Shown: positions 11,602 through 20,738 of the stretch, in pieces | How the letters are laid out: every line of letters begins with the position of its first letter | Numbering within the stretch: position 1 is the first letter of the stretch | Assembly (NCBI RefSeq): GCF_000371785.1 | Contig: NZ_AQUI01000002.1 | Coordinates: forward strand, 310,001 to 374,000 | Source of the DNA: Actinopolyspora halophila DSM 43834 | Lineage (GTDB): Bacteria; Actinomycetota; Actinomycetes; Mycobacteriales; Pseudonocardiaceae | Reading direction: 5' to 3' | Length of the DNA stretch: 64,000 nt | The notes under the pieces: generated by a model | Seen by the model: only the letters and a program-made list of their open reading frames with translations | The model's database searches: none | Told to the model about the DNA's origin: nothing | Program-made: the position numbers and the translations under genes

Positions 11602-11808
11602 TTATTCTTGGGAATCCGGGTGTTCCGTTGGTTGTTTTTGCTGTTGTTCCTTGTTTTTCTTCGTGCTGTAAGCGTAGAAGAGGATGGCCGCGGAGAGAGA
11701 TAGAACACTCCATACAAGGGGTGATCCCATGGTTATGTCGAAGTCCGGGAACACGTAGAGGTCGACAACCAGAAATGTTGGTAAGCATATTACTACTGTT
11801 ATCGCCAT
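11602..11808 (-). CDS. Small two-helix membrane protein, possibly 5'-frameshifted
   Basis: Sixty-eight residues with two membrane helices (about 2-22 and 29-48) and a Lys/Gln-rich tail (STKKNKEQQQKQ). The ATG at 11808 has no good ribosome site. Sixty-four bases upstream, GAGGAAAG precedes ATG-AGA-AAA-CTG-TCC-TGG-TAG at 11872, in a different frame. Reading from that ATG and skipping one base near the AAAA run would join a basic cytoplasmic N-terminus (RITRINRGAKRVYLAM) to the first helix, a more typical membrane topology. It may be intact with the later start, frameshifted, or a pseudogene. Confidence 0.45.
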   Translation of the reverse strand: MAITVVICLPTFLVVDLYVFPDFDITMGSPLVWSVLSLSAAILFYAYSTKKNKEQQQKQPTEHPDSQE

Positions 11809-12495
11809 TGCCAGGTAAACTCTTTTGGCGCCTCTGTTTATTCGGGTGATCCTACCAGGACAGTTTTCTCATGGCAAGATACTTTCCTCGTGAGGTCGAG
11901 TTGACCTGACCGGGGATGATCAGTGGCAATTGGTGCCGAAATTGCTGCATCGAACGCTCTTGCTCCTGTCACGGAACTCGAAGAAGTCGTTCGATGTTGC
12001 GGAGCGCACCAGTAGCCCGTGACGACGGTGTACTGCCGTTGGTTCTACTGCAGAGGCCGGTGGGGAACTGGGGGAAGTGCGTCCACAGGAGAAACTGGAG
12101 TTACTACAGTCTTCAACGGCCTCTGGGGGAGCGGAATTTGCCAGGACTCCGATTCGTTCTTGGACCCCTGCAACAAGGTCCCCGGGATCTCGCTCTCTGG
12201 GTCAATTACCCGGTTTACCCGTTCAGTTGATCCACTGAGGCCGTGTCCGGCGTCCCCGCGAGGAGACGCCGGACACTTTGCATCACAGAACGGCCGAAGA
12301 GCCCGCAGCTGAACACGCTCCAAGCCGTGTTCACGGATACGAGCAGCGCACTCCGAGCGTTCCGCAGCGTCGAGTTCGAGCCACACCCTCCTCGGCGGGT
12401 CGCTCACGGGAAAAGCACCTCGTTCAGCAGACCGTGCCGGAATCTGCCGCCGTTCTGGCCCTTGCACCACCACGTCGGAATCCCGCGGAGGGCAC
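11809..12495. other. Non-coding right part of the AT-rich island
   Basis: Apart from the possible upstream start at 11872 and the hairpin at 12244-12275, nothing convincing is seen. The several overlapping open frames between 11916 and 12473 on both strands lack ribosome sites and recognisable domains. A minus-strand stretch near 12300-12400 reads like coding sequence (LELDAAERSECAARIREHGL) but has no start and may be a gene remnant. Confidence 0.35.
12244..12275. terminator. Perfect hairpin at the right edge of the AT-rich island
   Basis: TGTCCGGCGTC pairs exactly with GACGCCGGACA around a 10-base loop, followed on the plus strand by CTTTG. It could end transcription from the minus-strand gene at 12496-13077, 220 bases upstream, or mark an island boundary. 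Confidence 0.45.
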
Positions 12496-13077
12496 TCAGT
12501 AGCAGGAGTACTCCGGCAGCGGCTGGCCCGAGACCTTGCGCAGCGACTCCGCGACCCGGTGCAGCCACCACACGGCGAAACGCGCCGGGGTGAGCGGGTC
12601 GCTCCAGTCCGCGGCCTTGTCGAAATGCTTGTCGATCGGGGGACAGCCCGGTCCGAGGACGCCGTGCTCCACCCCGTAGGCGATGCGCATGTTGACCAGC
12701 ACCCAGAACCACGCCTCGACCTGCTCGGCCGTGTGCAGCAGCAACTGCTCGCCTTCGGCCGGCAGGGTGGACAGCACCAGCTCGGCGTCGTCGCGCAGCC
12801 TGCTGACCAGATCGGCTTCCATCCAGTCCCGCAGCGCGTCGTCGTCGACCGGGTCGCACCAGTTGTCCCGCAGCGCGCGCAGCATCGTGGAGTCCAGCGG
12901 TGTGACCGGCAGGGGCAGGGCGAGTCGTTCGCAGAGCCAGTCGTATTCGCGGTACTCGTCCAGACGTCCCTGGATTATGTCCCTGTACCGGGGAAGTGAA
13001 GCGCGTAGCCACCTGAACATGGTGGAATCGAACTCAGCGACCAGCATGTTGTCCACAATGGAGCACTTCACGGTCAT
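12496..13077 (-). CDS. DUF2017-like hypothetical protein
   Basis: A 193-residue cytoplasmic, mainly helical protein. ATG 13077 is chosen because GGGAGA lies seven bases upstream; the frame continues further upstream without a good start. The pattern of a short N-terminal strand pair, an acidic turn (DPVDDDALRDWMEADL), then VLSTLPAEGEQLLL and a Trp-containing helix followed by MRIAYGVEHG resembles actinobacterial DUF2017 proteins. The match is by eye only. Function unknown. The 344 bases upstream (13078-13421) contain no other feature I can support. Confidence 0.65.
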   Translation of the reverse strand: MTVKCSIVDNMLVAEFDSTMFRWLRASLPRYRDIIQGRLDEYREYDWLCERLALPLPVTPLDSTMLRALRDNWCDPVDDDALRDWMEADLVSRLRDDAELVLSTLPAEGEQLLLHTAEQVEAWFWVLVNMRIAYGVEHGVLGPGCPPIDKHFDKAADWSDPLTPARFAVWWLHRVAESLRKVSGQPLPEYSCY

Positions 13078-13421
13078 ATCCGAGTCTCCCATCGCCCCGG
13101 CCCCGAATCCACTGTTGATTCTCGCAGCCGACTTGCAGGAACCCGCAACCGCGTCCGAAGTCCTCCCCGTCCGGATGCCACCGCCCGACGAACCCGACCC
13201 GAACACACTTCACGTCGCTCGGCGCCCGGGTGGCGTTCCGGCTGGAACGCCTGGTCGAGTGGGTTCGACGGGAACGGGCACGTCCGTTCCCGTCGCTTCC
13301 GCTCGAAGGGGAGAAAAGCACCGTTCCGGAAACCGACCGCCGGGACGACGAGTGGTGTCCGCGCATTCCGCGGAGCGAACTCCTCGGATCCGCGCGGGAT
13401 CACCACCCGTCGGGGACGGGA

Positions 13422-14258
13422 TCAGTAGCGGTGCGCGGTGGCCTTGCCCGTGGAGGAGTTCCAGTAGATGTAGCCGCCCTGGAAATCGCTGCGCCTACCT
13501 CCGGGAACGCTGTACTCGTTGGAGTCCGGGTAGCCCAGCCAGGAGGTCTCGGCTCCCATGCTCAGCCAGAGTTCGCGGATCGTGCCGCGCACCGAGTGCG
13601 TTCCGGTCTCGGAGTTCCAGTACACCGAGGCGCCCGCGTGGTCGGCTCCCCGGAAGTGGGTGTAGATGCCGTCCCCCTCCTGGGTGTCGGCCGTGTCCGT
13701 CACCGGGTAGTCCAGGTAGCCCCGCTCGAAGCCCGTCTGCCCCCAGAACTCGCGCGCGGGACCCCAGACGCCGTGCGCTCCGGTGTCCGCGGTCCAGTAG
13801 ATCGAGGCGGTGCCGATGGCCTCGGTGCCCGCGAAGTGGTTGAACCGCCCCACCTCGTCCGGTGTGGGAAGCTCGTCCGTGATGGGCACGTTGTAGTTGG
13901 AGTGCCCTCCCAGGGCCTCGTAGCGGTCCGAGATGGCGCCGTGCACCTCGTGGGCGCCGGTGTCCTCGGTGTGATACATCCAGCCGAGCTGGTACTCCTG
14001 GTAGGACATTCCGTTGGTGTCCTGCTCGGAGTCCACCGGGTTGCCGAGCACTCTGCGCAGGTGTGGTTCGTTCCAGTATCTTTCCTGGATCGGGCTGAAC
14101 TGAGCGGGTGCGGGCGCGGCCTTGGTGTCCTGCGCACCGGTCTGTTGCGTGACGTCACCGCTGGCCGTGCCGGACAGTCCGAGCGAGAGTGTCGCCGCGA
14201 GCAGGGTGGCGGTGCTCGCCGCGCTCTTGCGGAAAATGGAACCCTTTCGGGAAGTCAC
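13422..14258 (-). CDS. Secreted LGFP-repeat protein (four repeats)
   Basis: The GTG at 14258 follows GGAGAA and gives 278 residues with a signal peptide (about 1-33, ending LSGTASG). The rest is a tandem of about 50-residue LGFP repeats, seen as ERYWNEPHLRRVLGNPV, RYEALGGHSNYNVPITDE, FERGYLDYPVTD and AETSWLGYPDSNE, each followed by a SIYWTxxTGAHxVxG unit. LGFP repeats are proposed to hold proteins to the actinobacterial cell wall. No enzymatic domain is present, so it is probably a structural wall protein. It follows a second LGFP protein on the same strand, separated by a terminator. Confidence 0.88.
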   Translation of the reverse strand: MTSRKGSIFRKSAASTATLLAATLSLGLSGTASGDVTQQTGAQDTKAAPAPAQFSPIQERYWNEPHLRRVLGNPVDSEQDTNGMSYQEYQLGWMYHTEDTGAHEVHGAISDRYEALGGHSNYNVPITDELPTPDEVGRFNHFAGTEAIGTASIYWTADTGAHGVWGPAREFWGQTGFERGYLDYPVTDTADTQEGDGIYTHFRGADHAGASVYWNSETGTHSVRGTIRELWLSMGAETSWLGYPDSNEYSVPGGRRSDFQGGYIYWNSSTGKATAHRY

Positions 14259-14385
14259 GGAAGTTCTCCTGTTCGCCTCGATGGCTCCGGACGAACTCAG
14301 AGTGCGTGGACCGGGACGGAAGTTGTGGAACGGACACGGCTTCTCACACGTTGCTCTTACTTTTTTCACCCGTCCGTGAGAAAGA

Positions 14386-14420
14386 CGGAGGGCTTTCCGG
14401 ACAATCCGGAAAGCCCTCCG
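14386..14420 (-). terminator. Sixteen-bp perfect hairpin between the two LGFP genes
   Basis: CGGAGGGCTTTCCGGA pairs with TCCGGAAAGCCCTCCG around a three-base loop. It lies 45 bases downstream of the 558-residue LGFP gene and upstream of the 278-residue one, so the two are probably separate transcripts. Confidence 0.75.
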
Positions 14421-14464
14421 AAGTGGTCACCGCCGAATCACGGGATTCCGCGACCCGCGGTTGC

Positions 14465-16141
14465 TCACCAGCGCCGGTCCACGATCTGGCCGGAGTCGAG
14501 GTAGAAGCTGATGTGCCCGCCCTCGAAGTGGTTCCTGCGACCGCCTTCGATGTCGAACTCGCCGGTGGTCGGGTAGCCCAGGTAGGACTTCTCCCAGCCC
14601 ATGCTGGCCCAGTGGTCGCGGATGCCGCCGTAGATCTCACGGGCCCCGGTGCCGCGGGTCCAGTAGATCGAGGCGCCGCCCGCGCCGTTGAAGTGGTTGT
14701 AGTACCCCCTGCCGTCCGGGGTGCTGCGTTCGTCGGTGGTCGGGTAGCCGAGCACACCGTTCGGACCGCCGAGGTTCGTGTAGCGCTGGGCGATCCAACC
14801 CTGCACGGTGTGCGCCTTGGTCTCGGGGCTCCACACGATCCCGGCGGGCAGGCCGTCGGTACCGGTGAACGTGTTGTACTTGCCGACTTTGTCACCGGCG
14901 GTGATCTCGTCACTGGTCGGGTAGCCCATCGGGCCACGCTCCCAGCCGGTGGCGGACCACTTGTCCCGGATCGCACCCCGGACCACGTGAGCGTTGGTCT
15001 CGGCGGTCCAGTAGATCGAGGCGTTGTTCTCGAAGTGGTTGTACTTGCCCTTGCCGTCCGGGGTGATCCCCTGGTCGGTGGTCGGGTAGCCGAGCGGGCC
15101 GTTCGGCCCACCGGTCAGGCCCCACTTGTCCCGGACCTCGTCCCGGAGCACGTGGGCGCCCGCGTTCCCCGTCCAGAAGATCGTGGCGTCGTTCTGGAAG
15201 TTGTTGAAAGTGGCCCGCTGGTCGTAGGTCAGGTAGGTGTCGCTGATCGGGTAGCCCAGCTCGTCGGCTCCGCCGACGGAACGCCACTTCTCCAGCATCG
15301 GGCCCAGGATCGCGTGCGTGCCCGCCGCGGAGTGGTCGTAGATGGCACTGGTCGTGTCACCGTTGGCGTCGCTGTAGACGAACTCGTTGTAGGCGGTTTC
15401 GTCGCCGGTGGTGAGCTCGTCCGTGGACGGAACGCCGAGCGACTCGTGCCCGCCGAGCTGGATGTACTTGTCCAGCACCGCGCCGAAGACGATCTTCACG
15501 CCGTACTGCTGGGACCAGTAGAATCGGGCGTTGGAGTAGTCCTGGTAGCGCAGCGAGTCGCTGACGACGACCTCGTCGCCCTCCTGCTGCCCGACGCGCT
15601 CCTTGGTCTGCTGGTCGAGCCCCTCGTAGCGGTCCTGGATCGCGCCCTCGCCGTCCGCGGGCGCTGCCTCGTAGCTCTCGAGGGACCTCTGCTGCTCCGC
15701 GTCCGCCGAACCGGGCGTCTTCGGGATCTCCCCGTAGACGGGGCCCCGCAGGGGGTCGCCGGTGCTCGCGGTGCTCCGGGAGGTTGTGGAGCCGGTGGAC
15801 TCCTCACCCGTGGGCTCCGGGCTCCGCTCGGCCGAGTCCTGTTCGGACGAGCTCTCCTCGGTCGTGTCCTCCTGGGCCGCGCCCGTCTCGGTGGACTCCT
15901 CGGTGGAGGTCTCCTCCGCCGCGTCCTGCTCGGTCGTGTTCTCCGTGGTCTCCGGAGCCTTCTCGGTCGTGCTCTCCGAGCTGTCGCTCGACGGCGCGGG
16001 CTGCTGAGAGCTGGTGGAGCTCGGCTGCTGGTTGCCGGAGTCGTTCTGCTCGGCGTTGCCGGCCGCCGCGGGAGCGGCCGTGACCAGGGCGGCCGCCGTG
16101 CTCAGCGCGACGGCATGCCCCACAAGATTCTTGACCTGCAC
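14465..16141 (-). CDS. Secreted LGFP-repeat protein with acidic Ser/Thr/Glu spacer
   Basis: The GTG at 16141 follows AAAGGGGAAAG and gives 558 residues. Residues 1-28 are a signal peptide (MQVKNLVGHAVALSTAAAL... ending APAAAG). Residues about 30-145 are a low-complexity Ser/Thr/Glu/Gln spacer likely to span the wall. Residues about 165-558 hold about seven LGFP repeats, recognisable by LGVPSTDE, LGYPISDT, LGYPTTDQ, MGYPTSDE, LGYPTTDE and LGYPTTGE, with intervening SIYWTxxT units. No catalytic domain is visible. Its position beside the arabinosyltransferase gene suits a wall-anchored structural protein. Confidence 0.9.
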   Translation of the reverse strand: MQVKNLVGHAVALSTAAALVTAAPAAAGNAEQNDSGNQQPSSTSSQQPAPSSDSSESTTEKAPETTENTTEQDAAEETSTEESTETGAAQEDTTEESSSEQDSAERSPEPTGEESTGSTTSRSTASTGDPLRGPVYGEIPKTPGSADAEQQRSLESYEAAPADGEGAIQDRYEGLDQQTKERVGQQEGDEVVVSDSLRYQDYSNARFYWSQQYGVKIVFGAVLDKYIQLGGHESLGVPSTDELTTGDETAYNEFVYSDANGDTTSAIYDHSAAGTHAILGPMLEKWRSVGGADELGYPISDTYLTYDQRATFNNFQNDATIFWTGNAGAHVLRDEVRDKWGLTGGPNGPLGYPTTDQGITPDGKGKYNHFENNASIYWTAETNAHVVRGAIRDKWSATGWERGPMGYPTSDEITAGDKVGKYNTFTGTDGLPAGIVWSPETKAHTVQGWIAQRYTNLGGPNGVLGYPTTDERSTPDGRGYYNHFNGAGGASIYWTRGTGAREIYGGIRDHWASMGWEKSYLGYPTTGEFDIEGGRRNHFEGGHISFYLDSGQIVDRRW

Positions 16142-16406
16142 TCTTTCCCCTTTCGGTCTGAAATCCATGATCGAACGAAAGGGGGGTGTTTGTCTCGTTT
16201 TGTTACCGTTTCGAAGTCGAATTTACCCGTGCAAACGGTTCGAATCGAGTGTAACGCGGTGAGCTGGATTACAGTAAACCTTTTCCGTCGCGAGTGGGGG
16301 TTTCCTCCGGGGTGCTCACGGGTCGCACGTGATGCTCGATAACCCGTTTGCCCAGCTGTTCCACGGTTTTCTTCCGGCGATATCGGGAGGTATTCCGCGT
16401 TCGGGC
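16142..16406. promoter_or_regulatory. Upstream region of the large LGFP gene
   Basis: This AT-richer spacer lies between the terminator after the Emb gene and the LGFP start. It must hold the LGFP promoter. I cannot assign a -10 or operator with confidence. Confidence 0.4.
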
Positions 16407-16438
16407 GGCCGTGCGGACGAGAAAACGTCCGCACGGCC
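16407..16438 (-). terminator. Terminator after the first Emb gene
   Basis: GGCCGTGCGGACG pairs perfectly with CGTCCGCACGGCC (13 bp) around AGAAAA. It begins nine bases after the stop of the Emb gene at 16448. Confidence 0.8.
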
Positions 16439-16447
16439 CGCGAAGGC

Positions 16448-19400
16448 TCAATCCTGGTCGTCCTCGTCTTTCTCCTCCGGATCGGTTCCGGCGTTTTCCT
16501 GGATGTTCGGATAATCGTTGTCGGCCAGGGTCGGCAGCCGTTTCCAGCCCCACCGGGTTTTCTCGCCCACTTCCAGGTCGAATTCCCCGACCGGGTGGGG
16601 GTAACGCAGGACGTACACGTGCCCCCAGGGTTTGCGCGGCGGCCCGCTCGGCCGCAAACGCGCGGGCAGCCTGGTCTGCACCCATTCGCGCGAGGTCTGC
16701 TCCCACGCACCGCCCCAGGGCAGGTTGCTGATGTTGTCCGGCCAGTCCGGCGGCAGCAACTGGTCGACGGTCATCCGCACGACCGGTGTCCCGGTCAGCC
16801 CGTCGTCCATCTTCACCTGGTTGGCGCACGGCCACTCCGCCGCCCCGATGTGGTTCGCCAGCACGGGGCGGTCCCTGGTGATCTCCGAGACCGGGTTCTC
16901 CGAGGTGAGCCGCGGCTCGGCAGCCGCGATCCACGAGTTCGCCCCGGTCCTGCGGTCCGCGAGCACCAGGCGCACTCCCTGCGCCCCCTCGGGAAGTTCG
17001 ACGGCCAGCTGCTGCCACTCGTCCAGCGGCATGCGCGTGTCCGGCTCCAGTCGCCGCGAACCGGTCGCCCGCCAGCCCGCTCCGGAGGACTCGCCGAACT
17101 CCACCCGCAGGTCCTGGTTGCCCAGCGCTCCCGCGAGCGGAACCGTGACGTGGGTGCCCGTGGTATCCGCCGGGATCCGGTACCATCCCGTCGTCAGCTC
17201 CCCGGTTCCGGTGCTGGTCCCGTCGGGCACGTCGTCGTGCCAGACGGTGGTCGGTTCCGACCACGGGGGAGCGGCCAGCGGAACGGGGCGCTCGTTGCGG
17301 AAGTCGCCCTCCAGCCGCGGCGGGTTCGCCGGGCTCTCCGGCTGGCGCGTCACGGGCAGCTGCACCTTGACGGCGTCGGCGAGTCCGCAGCCGTCCCCGA
17401 ACATCGTCCGCACCCCGGAACGCGCGATCGTCCAGCCCGGGTACTGCCCGATCGGGGCGTAGCTGAACGAGGCGAGCAGCAGCACCACCGCGGACAGCGA
17501 CGCCGCCCCGAGCACGGCGCGGTCCGGTTTGAGCAGCACCGGCAGTCCGCGCCGCCTGCGCCAGTAGCCCCAGGCCAGCGCCAACGCGGCCACGCTCAAC
17601 CAAACGGCGGGGTTGCGCAGGTACAGCCACTCGAAGTGCGGCTGGGTGTTCGCCGTGTCCGAGTTCGGGTCCAGGTGGTTGCCGAAGCGCTGCCCCGCGT
17701 CGGAGAACGGGACCCACCAGGTCCCGCCCGCGAAGCTCAGCGAGACCACACCGACGAGCAGCAGCAGGCCGGCCGTGGACGCCACCTGGGCGCCCCTGCG
17801 GGGCAGTGGTGAACGGACCAGGGCCGCTGCCAGCAGCACGGTCGGCGCGGCGGCGACCGCGTGGAAGTGGTTGACCCACTTGGTGGGGCTGAAGGAGATC
17901 ATCGCCAGCGCCACGGCACTGGCGACCGCGCTGACCAGCAGCAGCCTGCGCACCGGGTCGCGCCCCATGTTGACCCGTCCGCTGGCGATGGCCACCGACG
18001 CGATCAGTGCGAGCGTCAGCAGCACCGGGAGTCTGCGCGCCCAGCCCGCGGTGTCCAGCAGGGTCTTGTAGTGCTCGAACTCCTGGTACCAGGAGAACGA
18101 GAGGTAGTACCACTGGTGGACCTCGTAGGCCTCCAGCACGTCGCCGAGGCTCGCATCGGCGAACCCGATCGGGACCACCACGGTGGTGGAGGCGATGGCG
18201 AGCAGCACCGCCCCGATGCGGGCCGACCAGGGCTGACGACGCAGCCAGCGCAGCAGCCACGGCAGGCTCAGCACCAGCGGTGCCGCGGCGGCGATTCCGG
18301 TGGGGGAGGCGGTCACCCCGAGCACCGCGCACACCGTGGCCACGGCCAGCATCCCGACCGACCGCCGCAGCAGCGCCGCCTCGGCGAACACCATGGTGGC
18401 CGCCGCGCACACCACGATCACCGGCTCCGGACGCAGCGTGGTTCCGTAGGGCAGGTACCAGACCAGGTGCGCCACGAGCAGCGCCCACGGGACGATCCGC
18501 AGCCTGCCGCCGGTTCGGCCCAGCACGGTGGCGAGCAGGATGCGCAGCAGGAACCAGGTCCCGATCCCGCACAGGGTCGGCACCACGCGCATCCACCACA
18601 GCGACCAGCCACCGAGCTCACCCCAGAGCTGCAGCAGGTACTGGCTGAGCACGAACGGGTTCTCGGTGACGTTGAACATGTAGACGAAGTTGCCGATGTA
18701 CCCGTTCTCGACGGCGTTGCGCGCCATCATCAGGTACCAGCCGTCGTCCATGTTCGTCGGGCCGAGGAAGATCCAGGCCAACGAGACGAGCACCAGCACT
18801 GCGTCGGCCAAACCGAGCCGGGGCATCCGCAGCCTGCGCATCGACCTGGTTCCGCGCCAGTGCCGCCAGGCGAGCACGAGCACGCCGGCCAGCGCCAACG
18901 CGTGCGCGATCAGCAGTCCGAGCTTCAGCGCGCTCGGGTTCGATTCGTAGCGGGCGTCGGTGTGCAACCGCACCGACAGTCCCTGCGCCTGGGGGGTGCC
19001 TTCCGCCGCGGTGGAGAACTCGGCCACCTGTGGCGGGAGGAGCTCGGGGCGCTCGGCCAGCGTGGTGCCGTCGCGCAGGACGCGCACGCCCGTGTCGTCG
19101 GCGACCACCCGGTAGGAGCACGCTCCTTCCGGGAGCGGTTCGGTGTGGACCCGCTCACCGGAGACGTGGAACCGAGCGGTGCCTTCCGCCGCGGTGACGC
19201 GCAGTCCTTCCTGCCCGCGGGGTGGCTGGGTGCGCAGCGCCGCGGCTGGCTCATCCGCCGCCGAGGCGCTGTCGGCCTGCCGCAGCGTGGAGCAGGGGAT
19301 CTCGGCGTTCAGGCTGAGCGGTCGGTACGGCGACAGCGGGACGACCGTCGAGGTGGCTCGCTCGCCCTGCTGCGGCCACGTGAGCACCGGGTCGTCCACG

Positions 19401-19588
19401 CGCACCGGTGCGAGTACGGCCAGCGCGCCGAGCAGCACGGCGAGCCCGGCCAGCAGTGCGATCCGCCATTCCCGGCGGCGGGAGACGCCGGTCGACGGTG
19501 TGCTTGCGTTCTCGCCTCGTGGTGGTCGTGCCGGTGGTGGTTGGACTCCCATACCCAGTGTGATCTCCCGGCCGGCCGGTTCGTTCAC
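16448..19588 (-). CDS. Emb-family arabinosyltransferase (first copy)
   Basis: Membrane GT-C enzyme predicted to add arabinofuranose from decaprenyl-phosphoarabinose to the arabinan outside the membrane. It has 1046 residues, family length. Order: one N-terminal helix (about 43-62), a periplasmic jelly-roll domain (about 65-220), a bundle of about 12 helices, and a C-terminal carbohydrate-binding domain (about 690-1020, with ADRRTGANSWIAAAEPRL). The catalytic loop is MDDGWYLMMAR at residues 280-290; the second Met aligns with EmbB Met306. The GTG start follows AGGGA. A C-terminal tail rich in Glu/Asp (EEKDEDDQD) is unusual. It lies downstream of dprE1-dprE2 on the same strand; whether it equals EmbA, B or C cannot be decided by eye. 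Confidence 0.93.
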   Translation of the reverse strand: MNEPAGREITLGMGVQPPPARPPRGENASTPSTGVSRRREWRIALLAGLAVLLGALAVLAPVRVDDPVLTWPQQGERATSTVVPLSPYRPLSLNAEIPCSTLRQADSASAADEPAAALRTQPPRGQEGLRVTAAEGTARFHVSGERVHTEPLPEGACSYRVVADDTGVRVLRDGTTLAERPELLPPQVAEFSTAAEGTPQAQGLSVRLHTDARYESNPSALKLGLLIAHALALAGVLVLAWRHWRGTRSMRRLRMPRLGLADAVLVLVSLAWIFLGPTNMDDGWYLMMARNAVENGYIGNFVYMFNVTENPFVLSQYLLQLWGELGGWSLWWMRVVPTLCGIGTWFLLRILLATVLGRTGGRLRIVPWALLVAHLVWYLPYGTTLRPEPVIVVCAAATMVFAEAALLRRSVGMLAVATVCAVLGVTASPTGIAAAAPLVLSLPWLLRWLRRQPWSARIGAVLLAIASTTVVVPIGFADASLGDVLEAYEVHQWYYLSFSWYQEFEHYKTLLDTAGWARRLPVLLTLALIASVAIASGRVNMGRDPVRRLLLVSAVASAVALAMISFSPTKWVNHFHAVAAAPTVLLAAALVRSPLPRRGAQVASTAGLLLLVGVVSLSFAGGTWWVPFSDAGQRFGNHLDPNSDTANTQPHFEWLYLRNPAVWLSVAALALAWGYWRRRRGLPVLLKPDRAVLGAASLSAVVLLLASFSYAPIGQYPGWTIARSGVRTMFGDGCGLADAVKVQLPVTRQPESPANPPRLEGDFRNERPVPLAAPPWSEPTTVWHDDVPDGTSTGTGELTTGWYRIPADTTGTHVTVPLAGALGNQDLRVEFGESSGAGWRATGSRRLEPDTRMPLDEWQQLAVELPEGAQGVRLVLADRRTGANSWIAAAEPRLTSENPVSEITRDRPVLANHIGAAEWPCANQVKMDDGLTGTPVVRMTVDQLLPPDWPDNISNLPWGGAWEQTSREWVQTRLPARLRPSGPPRKPWGHVYVLRYPHPVGEFDLEVGEKTRWGWKRLPTLADNDYPNIQENAGTDPEEKDEDDQD

Positions 19589-19654
19589 CGCATCCCTGTT
19601 GCGATTCGGTCACGATACTGGCGGTGTGTTGTTGCGGAATCGACGGTTGGAGGA

Positions 19655-19950
19655 CGCGCGGCGGCCCCGCCCAGTCAGGAACTCCCCACCAAGGGCTACA
19701 CCCCGACGAAAGCGCTTTGAGCCCGAGCCATCGGTCCCGCCGCGGGTAAACTGAGCTGCCCCGAAAACCCTGGACAGGCACTCCAGGTAGAAGGACACCG
19801 TCCACCCCAAGCGCTTCGAGCCCACGCAGCCCGACCGACCGCGGGTTCTCAGTCGAGTGCCCGGCGAGGACGGCCTCGACGTTGTGTAGGTCGCTACCCG
19901 ATGTCGAGGCCCCCGCAGCCGGGCGCCGACTGAGGTTCCGCCACGGAACC
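19655..19950 (-). repeat. Dispersed intergenic repeat, copy R3
   Basis: The gap 19589-19982 carries two inverted module II units (AAAGCGCTTTGAGCCC and AAGCGCTTCGAGCCC, each followed by CCGCGGGT) and one inverted module I. Module I has GTCGAGG...CCTCGAC and TCGACG...CGATGTCGA pairings and ends in CTGAGGTTCCGCC. No gene is supported. Confidence 0.55.
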
Positions 19951-19982
19951 ACCCACGCCAAGGGGTGGACGGAAAACGTCCC

Positions 19983-20738
19983 TCAGAAAGGAAGCCTGCG
20001 GAAGACGACTCGGGGGAGATGCCGCAGCACGCTCATCACGTAGCGGAACTGAGCCGGTGCCCACACCAGTTCCCTGCCCTTGCGCACCGAGTCGACGATG
20101 ATCCGCGCGACCTGCTCGGGCGTCTGAGCCAGCGGGGCCTCCTTCATCCCCTCGGTCATCTTCGACTTCACGTGGCCGGGGCGAACGACCGTGACCTTGA
20201 CCCCGGAGGGGCGCAGGGCCTCGGTCAGCCCCGTGTAGAAGCCGTCCATGCCGGCCTTGGAGGACCCGTAGGCGAAGTTGGAGCGGCGCACCCGCTCCCC
20301 GGCGACGGAGGAGAGCGCGACGATGTGGCCGTGGCCCTGCTTGCGCATCCGCTCGGCGAGCAGCACCCCCACGGTCACCGGGGCGACGTAGTTGATCTCG
20401 GCCATCTCCCTGGCCGCCTCCACGTCGGTCCACAGCTTTTCCTGGTCGCCGAGCATTCCGAAGGCGACGAGGCTGATGTCGATGTCGCCGTCGGCGAAGG
20501 CCTTGTCCAGGGTCTCGGCGTGGGTGTCGGGGTCGCGTGCGTCGAAGGGAACCGTGGTCACCGTGCTGCCCGTTCCGCGCAGCCGCTCGGCGGCCTCCTC
20601 CAGCCGTTCGGAGGGGCGAGCGGCCAGCACGATGCGCAGCGGGCGCCTGCGCGCGTACTGCTCGGCCGTGGCCAGCGCGATGTCCGAGGTGCCGCCGAGC
20701 AGCAGCAGGGACTGGGGGTTGCCAACCGCGTCGATCAC
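19983..20738 (-). CDS. dprE2: Decaprenylphosphoryl-2-keto-ribose reductase
   Basis: Short-chain dehydrogenase that reduces the 2-keto intermediate to decaprenyl-phosphoarabinose with NADH, acting with DprE1 in the epimerisation of DPR to DPA. The GTG at 20738 follows GGAGG and overlaps the dprE1 stop as GTGA, giving 251 residues. Motifs: [12 protein letters not shown] (cofactor loop), [15 protein letters not shown], the Ser-Tyr-Lys triad in [23 protein letters not shown], and [14 protein letters not shown]-terminal [24 protein letters not shown] helix matches the family. Translational coupling with dprE1 is clear. Confidence 0.96.
   Translation of the reverse strand: MIDAVGNPQSLLLLGGTSDIALATAEQYARRRPLRIVLAARPSERLEEAAERLRGTGSTVTTVPFDARDPDTHAETLDKAFADGDIDISLVAFGMLGDQEKLWTDVEAAREMAEINYVAPVTVGVLLAERMRKQGHGHIVALSSVAGERVRRSNFAYGSSKAGMDGFYTGLTEALRPSGVKVTVVRPGHVKSKMTEGMKEAPLAQTPEQVARIIVDSVRKGRELVWAPAQFRYVMSVLRHLPRVVFRRLPF

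Noticed and set aside
12045-12473. 142-codon minus-strand frame
   Set aside because: Spans a terminator-like hairpin and has no recognisable domain; only a short middle part looks coding.
16269-18599. 776-codon minus-strand frame overlapping the first Emb gene
   Set aside because: Gly/Arg/Ala-rich shadow without domains, in a different frame from the real Emb protein.
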